NCBI RefSeq assembly: GCF_030811835.1
Contig: NZ_JAUSRO010000021.1
Span: 19,087-83,086, forward strand
Length of the DNA: 64,000 nucleotides
Source of the DNA: Variovorax ginsengisoli
Lineage (GTDB): Bacteria; Pseudomonadota; Gammaproteobacteria; Burkholderiales; Burkholderiaceae_C
Direction: 5' to 3'
Shown: positions 15,612 to 22,900 of the stretch, in pieces
How the letters are laid out: every line of letters begins with the position of its first letter
How positions within the stretch are numbered: position 1 is the stretch's first letter
Notes under the pieces: generated by a model
What the model was told of the DNA's origin: nothing
The model's input: only the letters and a program-made list of their open reading frames with translations
Databases searched by the model: none
Made by a program: the position numbers and the translations under genes

Positions 15612-17015
15612 ATGGCACACGTCGTCGAATCCAGGAAGGCCTGCACGGTCAATCCGCTGAAGATGAGCCAGCCGCTGGGCGCGACCTTCGCGTTCATGGG
15701 CCTGGACGCCTGCATGCCGGTGATGCACGGCTCGCAGGGCTGCACGTCCTTCGCGCTGGTGCTGCTGGTGCGGCACTTCAAGGAGGCGATCCCGCTGCAG
15801 ACCACCGCCATGAACGAGGTGACGACCATCATGGGCGGCTACGAGAACATCGAGGCCGCGCTCCTCAACATCCGCAAGCGCGCAGCGCCGAAGGTCATCG
15901 CGATCTGCTCGACCGGCCTGACCGAGACCAAGGGCGATGACGTCGAGGGCTACCTCGTGACGGCTCGCCAACGCAAGCCCGAACTGGCCGACACCGAGAT
16001 CGTCTACGTCTCGACGCCCGACTATGTCGGCGCCTTCGAGGACGGCTACAAGCATGCGGTCACGGGCATTGTTCGGGCACTGGTCAAGCCGTTGCCCGTC
16101 GATGCTAAGCAGGTGACGCTGCTGCCGGGTAGCCACCTGTCGCCCGGCGACATCGACGAGCTGCGGGAAATCATCGAAGCTTTCGGCCTGACACCCGTCG
16201 TGCTGCCCGACATCTCGGGCTCGCTCGACGGCCACATCGCGCCCGACTGGCGTGGCACCACGCTCGGCGGCACGACGCTCGAAGAGATCCGCGCAGCGGG
16301 CGCATCGGCCTTCACGCTCGGCGTGGGCGAACAGACGCGCGAAGCCGCCGAGGCGCTCAAGACGATCGCCGACACGCCCTTCGAAGTGTTCGAGCGGCTG
16401 ACTGGGCTGGAGGTCAACGATCGCCTGCTGCAGCGGCTCTCGAAGATCGCCGGTTGCGCAGTGCCAGCCAAATACCGTCGCCAGCGCAGCCAGTTGCTCG
16501 ACGCGATGCTCGACGGGCACTTCTACACCGGCGGCATCAAGGTGGCGATCGGTGCCGAGCCCGACCTGCTGCTGGCGGTCGGCGGCTTCCTGCACGAGAT
16601 GGGCGCCGAGCTGCGCTGTTGTGTCAGCACCACCAAGTCGGCCGCGCACGCGCTGCTGCCGGCCGAGCAGGTGCTGCTGGGCGACCTCGAGGACCTGGAG
16701 CAGGGTGCGGCCGACTGCGACCTGCTCATCACCCATTCGCACGGCCGGCAGGCTGCCGAGCGGCTCGACAAGCCCCTGCTGCGCATGGGCTTCCCGGTGT
16801 TCGACCGCATTGGCAATGCACACCGCCGCTACGTCGGCTACCGCGGCACGATGAACCTGATCTTCGAGGTGTCGAACCTGATGATGGAGCGCATCGCGCA
16901 CCACCATCCCGGCGACTGGCCTTTGACGCCGGAGGCCCGGCGGGCGGCCATGCCCGTGCGCATGGCGAATGCCGACACGCAGATCGAATCGCGCACGGCG
17001 GCTGCCAGTGCCTGA
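15612..17015 (+). CDS. nifN: FeMo-co scaffold protein NifN
   Basis: A 467-residue NifK-like subunit of NifEN, starting MAHVVESRKACTVNPLKMSQPLGA. Cysteine 11 and 44 (HGSQGCTSFALVLLVRHF) correspond to P-cluster-type ligands in NifK, and STGLTETKGDDVEGYL follows. It is free-standing, not fused to NifE or NifB. It starts 13 bp after nifE and is followed by nifX after 23 bp. Confidence 0.99.
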   Translation: MAHVVESRKACTVNPLKMSQPLGATFAFMGLDACMPVMHGSQGCTSFALVLLVRHFKEAIPLQTTAMNEVTTIMGGYENIEAALLNIRKRAAPKVIAICSTGLTETKGDDVEGYLVTARQRKPELADTEIVYVSTPDYVGAFEDGYKHAVTGIVRALVKPLPVDAKQVTLLPGSHLSPGDIDELREIIEAFGLTPVVLPDISGSLDGHIAPDWRGTTLGGTTLEEIRAAGASAFTLGVGEQTREAAEALKTIADTPFEVFERLTGLEVNDRLLQRLSKIAGCAVPAKYRRQRSQLLDAMLDGHFYTGGIKVAIGAEPDLLLAVGGFLHEMGAELRCCVSTTKSAAHALLPAEQVLLGDLEDLEQGAADCDLLITHSHGRQAAERLDKPLLRMGFPVFDRIGNAHRRYVGYRGTMNLIFEVSNLMMERIAHHHPGDWPLTPEARRAAMPVRMANADTQIESRTAAASA

Positions 17016-17038
17016 GCCCGCATCACCGGAGAAAACCC

Positions 17039-17461
17039 ATGAAAATTGCCTTCGCCACCCAGGACAAGGAGCGCGTGGACGCGCACTTCGGCTGGGCCAA
17101 AGCCATCGTCGTCTACGAGGTGACGCCGGACGCGCACCACTTCGTGGAGAGCTTCGAGTTCGGCGGCAAGCTCGAGGAAGACGGCGACGAGGACAAGCTC
17201 GCGCCCAAGCTCGAGGCCATCAAGGACTGCGCCATCCTGTACGTGGCCGCCATCGGTGGCTCGGGCGCCGCGCGCGTGGTCGCCATGAAGATCCACCCGA
17301 TCAAGGTGCCGCAACCGGAGTCGATCGCCGAGATTCTCGACAAGCTGCAGGCGGTGCTCAAGGGCACGCCGCCGCCCTGGCTGCGCAAGGCCCTGGCCAA
17401 GGACGCCAAGGACGGCGCGCGTGCATTCGATTTTGAAGATGAAGAGGTTCCCCATGGCTGA
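17039..17461 (+). CDS. nifX: FeMo-co carrier protein NifX
   Basis: A 140-residue carrier of the FeMo-co precursor between NifB, NifEN and NifDK. It starts MKIAFATQDKERVDAHFGWAKAIVVYEV, the typical NifX/NifB-tail fold, with VAAIGGSGAARVVAMKIHPIKV later. The ATG at 17039 follows GGAGAAAA. Its stop lies 8 bases inside the next gene, so the two are translationally coupled. Confidence 0.97.
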   Translation: MKIAFATQDKERVDAHFGWAKAIVVYEVTPDAHHFVESFEFGGKLEEDGDEDKLAPKLEAIKDCAILYVAAIGGSGAARVVAMKIHPIKVPQPESIAEILDKLQAVLKGTPPPWLRKALAKDAKDGARAFDFEDEEVPHG

Positions 17462-17939
17462 AGACGCCACCATCGAGCTCGCCGAAGGCGAGGAGCAACA
17501 CCTGGCCAACCCGTTCGTTCAGCAGCTCGTCAAGCAGCTGCGCGCGCAGGACACGCACGGCGCCTGGGAGGGCAAGAGCGATCTGCAATTGCTCAAGCCC
17601 TACGTGTACACCGCAGAGGAACGCCGGGCCATCCCGATCATCGGCGACCCCGACCCGGAGATCCTGTGGCGCCTGGAGATCTTCTACAGCGCGGTCGCCG
17701 TGGCCGTCGAGCGCGAGACCGGGCAGATGGTCTCGCCGATGATGAAGATGAGCCACGAGGGCTTCGGTCGCCTGGTGTTGATCGCCGGACGGCTGGTGGT
17801 CGTCAACAAGCAGTTGCGTGATGTGCATCGTTTCGGCTTCGGCTCGCTGGCCAAGCTGGCCGACGCGGGAACCAAGTTCTTCGACGAGGCCGTCGCGATG
17901 ATTCGCGAGTACCCGGCCGTTGCCCAATACGGAGCGTGA
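17454..17939 (+). CDS. NifX-associated nitrogen fixation protein (DUF269)
   Basis: A 161-residue protein of the DUF269 family that almost always follows nifX: PFVQQLVKQLRAQDTHGAWEGKSD, YTAEERRAIPIIGDPDPEILWRLEIFY, VSPMMKMSHEGFGR. Its role is not settled; a part in FeMo-co maturation is inferred from gene order. The ATG at 17454 lies inside the last codons of nifX, so it starts without a gap. It is followed by a DUF683 gene after 1 base. Confidence 0.92.
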   Translation: MAEDATIELAEGEEQHLANPFVQQLVKQLRAQDTHGAWEGKSDLQLLKPYVYTAEERRAIPIIGDPDPEILWRLEIFYSAVAVAVERETGQMVSPMMKMSHEGFGRLVLIAGRLVVVNKQLRDVHRFGFGSLAKLADAGTKFFDEAVAMIREYPAVAQYGA

Positions 17940-17940
17940 C

Positions 17941-18141
17941 GTGGAAACGCCCGAAGAACTCAAGCTGCGTTTGCGCAAGCTCAACGCCCAGGCCACGCAG
18001 GCCAAGATGGACCTGCACGACCTGTCCGAAGAGTTGCCCACCGATTGGGAAAAGATCCTGGCGGTGGCCCAGCGTTGCCACGATGCGCACGCCGCCTTGA
18101 TGGAAGCCCGCAAACTGCAGGCCGCGACAACGGCCCACTGA
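17941..18141 (+). CDS. CCE_0567-like (DUF683) small metalloprotein
   Basis: A 66-residue helical hairpin protein of the DUF683 family (Rop-like fold), a steady neighbour of nifX. It shows the family pattern ETPEELKLRLRKLNAQATQAKMDLHDLSEELPTDW in two helices. CCE_0567 from Cyanothece binds metal through histidines; His33-type positions are present (LHDLSE). GTG at 17941 is set by GGAG 6 bases upstream and by the DUF269 stop just before it. Confidence 0.85.
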   Translation: METPEELKLRLRKLNAQATQAKMDLHDLSEELPTDWEKILAVAQRCHDAHAALMEARKLQAATTAH

Positions 18142-18154
18142 CGAGGAGCCCACG

Positions 18155-18460
18155 ATGAGCAACTTCACCGTCACGATGCCCAGCGGCAAGACCTGGACGC
18201 CGACCTTCGTCGCTGCGCTGGACGAGGAGAAATGCATCGGGTGCGGCCGTTGCTTCAAGGTCTGCCCGCGCGGCGTGCTCGAACTCGTGGGGCTCGACGA
18301 GGATGGCGTGCACATCCCTCTCGCCGGGGACGACGACGAGGACGAGGAGTACGAGAAGAAGGTCATGACCATCGTCCACCAGGAGCTGTGCATCGGCTGC
18401 ACCGCGTGCGCGAAGATCTGCCCGAAGAAGTGCTACACGCACGCCGCCGCATCGGTCTGA
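18155..18460 (+). CDS. fdxB: Nif-specific ferredoxin III
   Basis: A 101-residue ferredoxin with two [4Fe-4S] motifs: CIGCGRCFKVCP and CIGCTACAKICPKKC, separated by an acidic loop GDDDEDEEYEKK. This is the nif-specific ferredoxin III family (FdxB), a small electron carrier thought to serve nitrogenase or cofactor synthesis. The ATG at 18155 follows GAGGAG. It lies between the DUF683 gene and nifQ. Confidence 0.95.
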   Translation: MSNFTVTMPSGKTWTPTFVAALDEEKCIGCGRCFKVCPRGVLELVGLDEDGVHIPLAGDDDEDEEYEKKVMTIVHQELCIGCTACAKICPKKCYTHAAASV

Positions 18461-18471
18461 GGCCGAAGCCC

Positions 18472-18867
18472 ATGGACATGCAGGCGCGGCGCGAACTGGT
18501 CCGGCGGCTCGAATCACGGCGCGACGAGGTCGACGACCTCATGGCGCTGCTGCGCGAGCATGCCGACCCGCACGCCGGATCGGCGCGGGATCTGGAGGCG
18601 GTGGCCTATGCGATCGCGTTGGCGTCCCTGGGCGACAACCATCTCTGGCAGGACATGCAGCTGCCTTCGCGCGGCGAGCTTTCAGCGTTGATCTCACGCT
18701 GGTTCCCCCGACTCGCGCAGCGCAACACGAACGACATGAAGTGGAAGAAGTTCCTCTACAAGCAGCTGTGCGAACGCGAGCAGATCCACGTGTGCAAGTC
18801 GCCGAGTTGCGGGGTCTGCACCGACTACGCGATGTGCTTCGGGCCCGAGGAGCGCAGTGCGGGTTAG
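18472..18867 (+). CDS. nifQ: Molybdenum-donor protein NifQ (short form)
   Basis: A 131-residue protein that carries a Mo-Fe-S cluster and gives molybdenum to NifEN/NifH for FeMo-co. It keeps the C-terminal core WFPRLAQRNTNDMKWKKFLYKQLCE and the cysteine motif C-x4-C-x2-C-x5-C (Cys108, 113, 116, 122). NifQ is usually 165-195 residues, so the N-terminal part is reduced here. The ATG at 18472 is 11 bp after fdxB. It is the last gene of the nifE operon and sits next to the Mo-uptake block, which fits its job. Confidence 0.93.
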   Translation: MDMQARRELVRRLESRRDEVDDLMALLREHADPHAGSARDLEAVAYAIALASLGDNHLWQDMQLPSRGELSALISRWFPRLAQRNTNDMKWKKFLYKQLCEREQIHVCKSPSCGVCTDYAMCFGPEERSAG

Positions 18868-18903
18868 CAGCGCCGGGCACGCGCTTTGCAAAGTCAAGTG
18901 ATT

Positions 18904-18928
18904 CGTTATGTAGCCGCCTACATAGCCG
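18904..18928. promoter_or_regulatory. Mo-box upstream of the globin-like gene
   Basis: CGTTATGTAG, four bases, CTACATAGCCG: seven contiguous palindromic bases (TATGTAG and CTACATA) around a CCGC spacer. It shares the half-site with 2752 and 20623. It lies 25 bases before the GTG of the globin-like gene, so it would control that gene and the flavoprotein and mod genes behind it. Confidence 0.6.
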
Positions 18929-18952
18929 ACAAACACGACGACGGAGCCGACA

Positions 18953-19561
18953 GTGCCGACATTCTCGAATCGCCGCGTATCGACGTTCTCTTCGCGGGCT
19001 CGCTGGGTCCCTTGCGACCGTGCCTGCTACCAGACGCTGAGCTGGCCGCTTGGCGATGGCAACGGTGCGCCGCACGATGCGCGCCTTCCCGCGTCCTGCC
19101 TGCCGCAACTGCCGCAGCCCCCGCACCGGCTGCTCGCGCTGTGCGACAAGGAGGGGTTGCGAAGGCTCGTCGACTGCCACATGCAACGGCTGCGCCGAAC
19201 GGCATTGTTCGTGCGCGCCGGCCGCTGTTTCGACTGCGTCGCCCAGCGCGTGGCGGACTTCGTCGTGGAGGCCTGCGGGGGGCCGCTGTACTACAGCACG
19301 CGCCATGCGCGGCTGCAGGCCGGTGCAGGCCTGCCGCTGCTGCTCGACGAGGAGGGACGAGAACTGTGGCTGGTGCAGCTGTGGCACGCCTTCGACGATG
19401 CGGAGTTCCCGCTCGCGCTGCGCGCCGACTACTGGCGCTGGGCCGAACCGCTGTCGGTGCATCTGCTCTCGCCGCAGGCCCGCCGGGGCGATCTGACGCG
19501 CTATGACTACGACACCGTGCGCAGCTGGTTTCCGGCCCGCGGGGCCATGCACCGACCATGA
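18953..19561 (+). CDS. Globin-like protein in the molybdenum block
   Basis: A 202-residue protein whose middle reads like a truncated hemoglobin: ADFVVEACGGPLYYSTRHARL, then ELWLVQLWHAFDDAEFPLALR and DYWRWAEPLSVHLL. The GGP-YY-xRH pattern and the closing W-W-EPLS helix fit group III type globins. The N-terminal 60 residues are unusual, and heme binding must be tested. GTG 18953 is set by GGAG 6 bases upstream; a Mo-box lies at 18904. Its stop overlaps an ATG of the following flavoprotein. It could buffer oxygen or nitric oxide; function unknown. Confidence 0.55.
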   Translation: MPTFSNRRVSTFSSRARWVPCDRACYQTLSWPLGDGNGAPHDARLPASCLPQLPQPPHRLLALCDKEGLRRLVDCHMQRLRRTALFVRAGRCFDCVAQRVADFVVEACGGPLYYSTRHARLQAGAGLPLLLDEEGRELWLVQLWHAFDDAEFPLALRADYWRWAEPLSVHLLSPQARRGDLTRYDYDTVRSWFPARGAMHRP

Positions 19562-19572
19562 TGGAGCCACAC

Positions 19573-20574
19573 ATGACGACGTCCTCCATGCGCTACGGCG
19601 TCTTCCTCAACGTCGAGAACCCAGACGCAAATGCGGCCGAGGCGTTGCAGCAGATGCTGCGTACGGCCACCGCCGCCGAAGCATCCGGTTTCGACGAACT
19701 CTGGCTTGCCGAGCATCACCACAGCGCATTCGCCATCGGCAGCGCGCCGATGGTCCTGCTGTCGCACCTGGCCGCCCGCACGTCGCGCGTGCGGCTGGGC
19801 ACTGGTGCGTCGTTGCTCGCGTTGAACGACCCGATCCGCGTGGCCGAAGATGTCGCGACGCTCGATGTGCTCAGCGGCGGACGCATCGAGTTCGGCGTGG
19901 CGCGTGGGGGGCCTTTTCCGCTGCAGTACCGGCATGCCGGTGTGCCGTCGGCCGAGGTCGCGCGCGACCGCATGCACGAGGCGCTCTTGCTGATTCGTCG
20001 GCTGTGGCGCGAAGAGCGCGTGCATTTCGACGGCCGCTTCTACCGCTGCGCCGACCTGACGATTGCGCCCTGGCCCCTGCAGCGCCCGGTGCCGGTGTGG
20101 CTCGCCAGCCTGAGTGACGATTCCCGCCGGCTCGCGGCTGCCGAGGGCCACGGCTTGATGGCCACGCCATCCTCCGACGTGGGCGCGGTCGCCGCGGTGG
20201 TCCAGGGCGAACGCGTTCGGCGGGCCGATTTTCCGTTTGCCATTGCACGCTTCTTCCATTGCGAGCCGGACCATGCGCAGGCCGTGGCACGCGGGCTGGC
20301 TGCGGTGCGCGAGTACCCGCAGCGCATGGGCGTGCGCTTCGGCAAAGGCGGCATGCCGCCGATGTTCGAGCCCGATGCCAGCGACGCCGTCATCCTGGCG
20401 AATGCCGTGATCGGTGATCCGGCGCACTGCGCGCAGCGGGTAGAAGGCCTGCGCCGCGCGCTGGGCCCGCATCGGCTGCTGCTCAAGCCGGCATTGCACG
20501 ACGAGGAGCGGGTGCGCGAAGGCTTGGCGCTCTTCATGCGGCGTGTGGTGCCAGTCCTTGGTGAGGCCACCTGA
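19573..20574 (+). CDS. Luciferase-like (LLM) flavin-dependent monooxygenase
   Basis: A 333-residue TIM-barrel oxidoreductase of the bacterial luciferase family, starting MTTSSMRYGVFLNVENPDAN with FDELWLAEHHHSAFAIGSAPMVLLSHLA, TSRVRLGTGASLLALNDPIRVAEDVATLDVLSGGRIEFGVARGG. These use reduced flavin and oxygen; the substrate cannot be told. ATG 19573 has GGAG 6 bases upstream; ATG 19558 overlaps the globin stop and is an alternative. It lies between the globin-like gene and modB, an unusual place for this family. Confidence 0.88.
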   Translation: MTTSSMRYGVFLNVENPDANAAEALQQMLRTATAAEASGFDELWLAEHHHSAFAIGSAPMVLLSHLAARTSRVRLGTGASLLALNDPIRVAEDVATLDVLSGGRIEFGVARGGPFPLQYRHAGVPSAEVARDRMHEALLLIRRLWREERVHFDGRFYRCADLTIAPWPLQRPVPVWLASLSDDSRRLAAAEGHGLMATPSSDVGAVAAVVQGERVRRADFPFAIARFFHCEPDHAQAVARGLAAVREYPQRMGVRFGKGGMPPMFEPDASDAVILANAVIGDPAHCAQRVEGLRRALGPHRLLLKPALHDEERVREGLALFMRRVVPVLGEAT

Positions 20575-20622
20575 GGGGCGTTGTGAACGGGCCTGCATAT
20601 TGCAATCCAGGGCTTATTCGCG

Positions 20623-20646
20623 CGTTGTGTAGCGCGTGACGTAAGG
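20623..20646. promoter_or_regulatory. Weak Mo-box before modB
   Basis: CGTTGTGTAG is identical to the strong half-site at 2766-2775 (other strand); the second half, TGACGTAAGG, matches only 5 of 10. It ends 9 bases before the modB ATG and covers its ribosome site region, a fitting place for ModE repression. Confidence 0.45.
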
Positions 20647-20655
20647 AATGTCGCA

Positions 20656-21339
20656 ATGATGTCGGGAACCCTACACAGCATCGACGCTTCGCCGTTGCTT
20701 CTGTCGCTGCAGGTGGCTGCCGTGGCCACGGTGCTGGCACTGCTCATGGGCGTCGCCCTGGGCTGGCTCTTCGCGCGGCGACCCTTTCCCGGCAGCGGCG
20801 TGATCGAGGCCGCCTGCATGCTGCCGCTCGTGCTGCCGCCGACGGTGATCGGCTACGGCATCCTGGTGCTCGCTGGGCGTCGCAGCCCGGTCGGCGGTTG
20901 GCTGCGCGAGCACTTCGACTACACCCTGATCTTCAATTGGCATGGTGCCGTGGTTGCGTCCGCCGTGGTCGCGCTGCCGCTCGTGCTGAAGTCGGCCAGC
21001 ACAGCCTTCGCCCAGGTGGACCGCGCGCTGGAGGCCGCCGCGCGCACGCTGCGCCAGTCGCCATGGAGCGTGTTCGTGCGCATCACGCTGCCACTGGCGT
21101 GGCCCGGCATCCTGGCCGGCACGCTGCTCGCCTTTGCGCGCGCGATGGGCGAATTCGGCGCTTCGCTGATGGTGGCCGGGTCGATCCCGCATCAGACGCA
21201 GACCCTGTCGATGGCGATCTACGACGCCGTGCAGGCCGGGCAAGACCAGACCGCCTTTTTGCTCGCGCTCGTCACCTCGGTCCTGTCGATCGCTGTGCTG
21301 CTTGCGTCCAACCGCTTTCTGTCCCTTCGCCTTCGTTGA
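20656..21339 (+). CDS. modB: Molybdate ABC transporter permease ModB
   Basis: A 227-residue inner-membrane permease with about five membrane spans. The EAA loop DRALEAAARTLRQSPWSVFVRITLPLAWPGILAG contacts ModC, and RAMGEFGASLMVAGSIP follows. ATG 20656 has AAGGA 8 bases upstream, after a weak Mo-box. First of modB, modA, modC, modE; the usual order is modABC, so modA has been moved behind modB here. Confidence 0.95.
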   Translation: MMSGTLHSIDASPLLLSLQVAAVATVLALLMGVALGWLFARRPFPGSGVIEAACMLPLVLPPTVIGYGILVLAGRRSPVGGWLREHFDYTLIFNWHGAVVASAVVALPLVLKSASTAFAQVDRALEAAARTLRQSPWSVFVRITLPLAWPGILAGTLLAFARAMGEFGASLMVAGSIPHQTQTLSMAIYDAVQAGQDQTAFLLALVTSVLSIAVLLASNRFLSLRLR

Positions 21340-21356
21340 TGTCCAAGGAGTCTTTC

Positions 21357-22112
21357 GTGATCCGTTCCCTTCGCGTCCTTTGCCTTACCGCGTTCATCGC
21401 GGCCCTGTCCTTCGCGGCGACCGCACAGCAGCTCACGGTGTCGGCGGCGGCGAGCCTGACCAACGCCTTCAACGACCTGGCGCCGAAGTTCGAGGCGATG
21501 AAGCCGGGGGTGAAGCTGCGCTTCAACTACGCCGCGTCGGGCGTGCTGCTGCAGCAGGTGCAGCAGGGCGCGCCGGTGGACGTATTCGCGAGCGCCGACC
21601 AGGCCACCGTGGCACGTGGCATCGAGCAGAAGGTGTTCGATGCCGACACCCGGCGCGACTTCGCGCGTAACACCGTCGTGCTGATCGCCCCGGCGGAGGG
21701 CGCCTCGTTCGTGACCTCGCTCCAGGCGCTCGAAGCGCCGTCCGTCAAACGCATCGCCATCGGCAAGACGGCAACGGTGCCGGTGGGCCGCTACACCCAG
21801 GAGGTGCTCGAGGCGGCAGGGCTCTGGTCGGTGCTGGCGCCGAAATTCGTCCAGGCGGACACGGTGCGACAGGTGCTCGACTATGTGTCGCGTGGCGAGG
21901 CGGACGCCGGCTTCGTCTATCGCACCGACGCAGCGATCGCGGGCGACAAGGTTCGTATCGTGCTCACGGCGCAGGGGCATACGCCGGTGACCTACCCGAT
22001 CGTGGTGGTGAGCGACAGCCGGCAGAAGGCGCTGGCGCGTGACTTCATCGCCTTTCTCGCCACGCCGCCAGCCGTCGAGGTGCTGGCCCGCTACGGCTTC
22101 GGTGCACCGTGA
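21357..22112 (+). CDS. modA: Molybdate-binding periplasmic protein ModA
   Basis: A 251-residue binding protein with a signal peptide (VIRSLRVLCLTAFIAALSFAATAQQ). Then come LTVSAAASLTNAFNDLAPKFEAMKPGVKLRFNYAASGVLLQQVQQGAPVDVFASAD, the ModA hallmark with the oxyanion-binding serines, and GKTATVPVGRYTQEVLEAAGLW. It hands molybdate to ModBC. The GTG at 21357 is chosen because AAGGAG lies 6 bases upstream; the ATG at 21339 would add 6 residues. Stop overlaps the GTG of modC. Confidence 0.95.
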   Translation: MIRSLRVLCLTAFIAALSFAATAQQLTVSAAASLTNAFNDLAPKFEAMKPGVKLRFNYAASGVLLQQVQQGAPVDVFASADQATVARGIEQKVFDADTRRDFARNTVVLIAPAEGASFVTSLQALEAPSVKRIAIGKTATVPVGRYTQEVLEAAGLWSVLAPKFVQADTVRQVLDYVSRGEADAGFVYRTDAAIAGDKVRIVLTAQGHTPVTYPIVVVSDSRQKALARDFIAFLATPPAVEVLARYGFGAP

Positions 22113-22900
22113 TCGACGTCGACCTCCAGGCCTGCGTGAGCGACGGATCGCGCCGCTTCGACCTCGCAGTGCGCTTCGCCAGCGACGCACCCGTGGTGGC
22201 GCTGTACGGCCCCTCGGGCGCCGGCAAGTCGCTGACGCTGCAGGCGATGGCCGGCCTGCAGCGTCCGACCGGCGGACATGTGCGCATCGGCGGACGCACG
22301 CTGTTCGACGCCAAGCGCGGTGTCGACGTGCCGGTGGCCGAACGGCGTGTGGGCTACCTCTTCCAGCACTACGCCCTGTTTCCGCATCTGAGCGTGCGCG
22401 ACAACGTCGCCTTCGGCCTGACGCACTGGTGGCATCGCCGACCCTCACCCGCTCAGGCGGAGCGCATTGATGCCCTGATCGACAGCTTCGGACTGGCGAG
22501 CTTCGCGGCCAGCCGACCGGCCTCGCTGTCCGGCGGACAGCAGCAGCGTGTGGCTCTGGCGCGCGCGCTGGCGTGCGCGCCCTCGGTGCTGCTGCTCGAT
22601 GAGCCCTTCGCGGCGCTCAACCCCATGCTGCGGCAGACGCTGCGCAGCGAACTCGCGCAGGTCTGCGCACAGTGGCACACGCCGGTCGTGATGATCACGC
22701 ACGACGTCGACGATGTGCTGGCACTGGCCGACGTCGTCTTCGTCATTGAACAGGGGCAGGCCGTGCGCGAGGTCGACGTGCGTCGTGGCGATGGCCGCGA
22801 GCTCACGCAGCGCGCACTCGTCCACGGCTGGGTCGCTCCGGCGGTGACGGCGGCGGAGCGCTCGGTGCGGCGCTGGCTCGGAGCGCCCGCGCGTGGCTGA
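22109..22900 (+). CDS. modC: Molybdate ABC transporter ATPase ModC (short form)
   Basis: A 263-residue ATPase: Walker A GPSGAGKS, Q-loop LFQHYALFPHLSV, signature LSGGQQQRVALARAL, Walker B VLLLDEPFAAL, H-loop MITHDVDD. It powers molybdate uptake through ModB. Common ModC proteins are about 350 residues with a C-terminal Mop (TOBE) domain; that domain is missing here, while ModE next to it carries two. GTG 22109 overlaps the modA stop, and its own stop overlaps the modE start. Confidence 0.95.
   Translation: MIDVDLQACVSDGSRRFDLAVRFASDAPVVALYGPSGAGKSLTLQAMAGLQRPTGGHVRIGGRTLFDAKRGVDVPVAERRVGYLFQHYALFPHLSVRDNVAFGLTHWWHRRPSPAQAERIDALIDSFGLASFAASRPASLSGGQQQRVALARALACAPSVLLLDEPFAALNPMLRQTLRSELAQVCAQWHTPVVMITHDVDDVLALADVVFVIEQGQAVREVDVRRGDGRELTQRALVHGWVAPAVTAAERSVRRWLGAPARG

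Noticed and set aside
14195..15832. A 545-codon open frame antisense to nifE and the start of nifN
   Set aside because: Same shadow effect; the real genes NifE and NifN are on the plus strand with full motifs.
20898..22112. An apparent modB-modA fusion reading frame of 404 codons
   Set aside because: Its first half reads modB in the wrong frame. modA has its own signal peptide and GTG with AAGGAG upstream.
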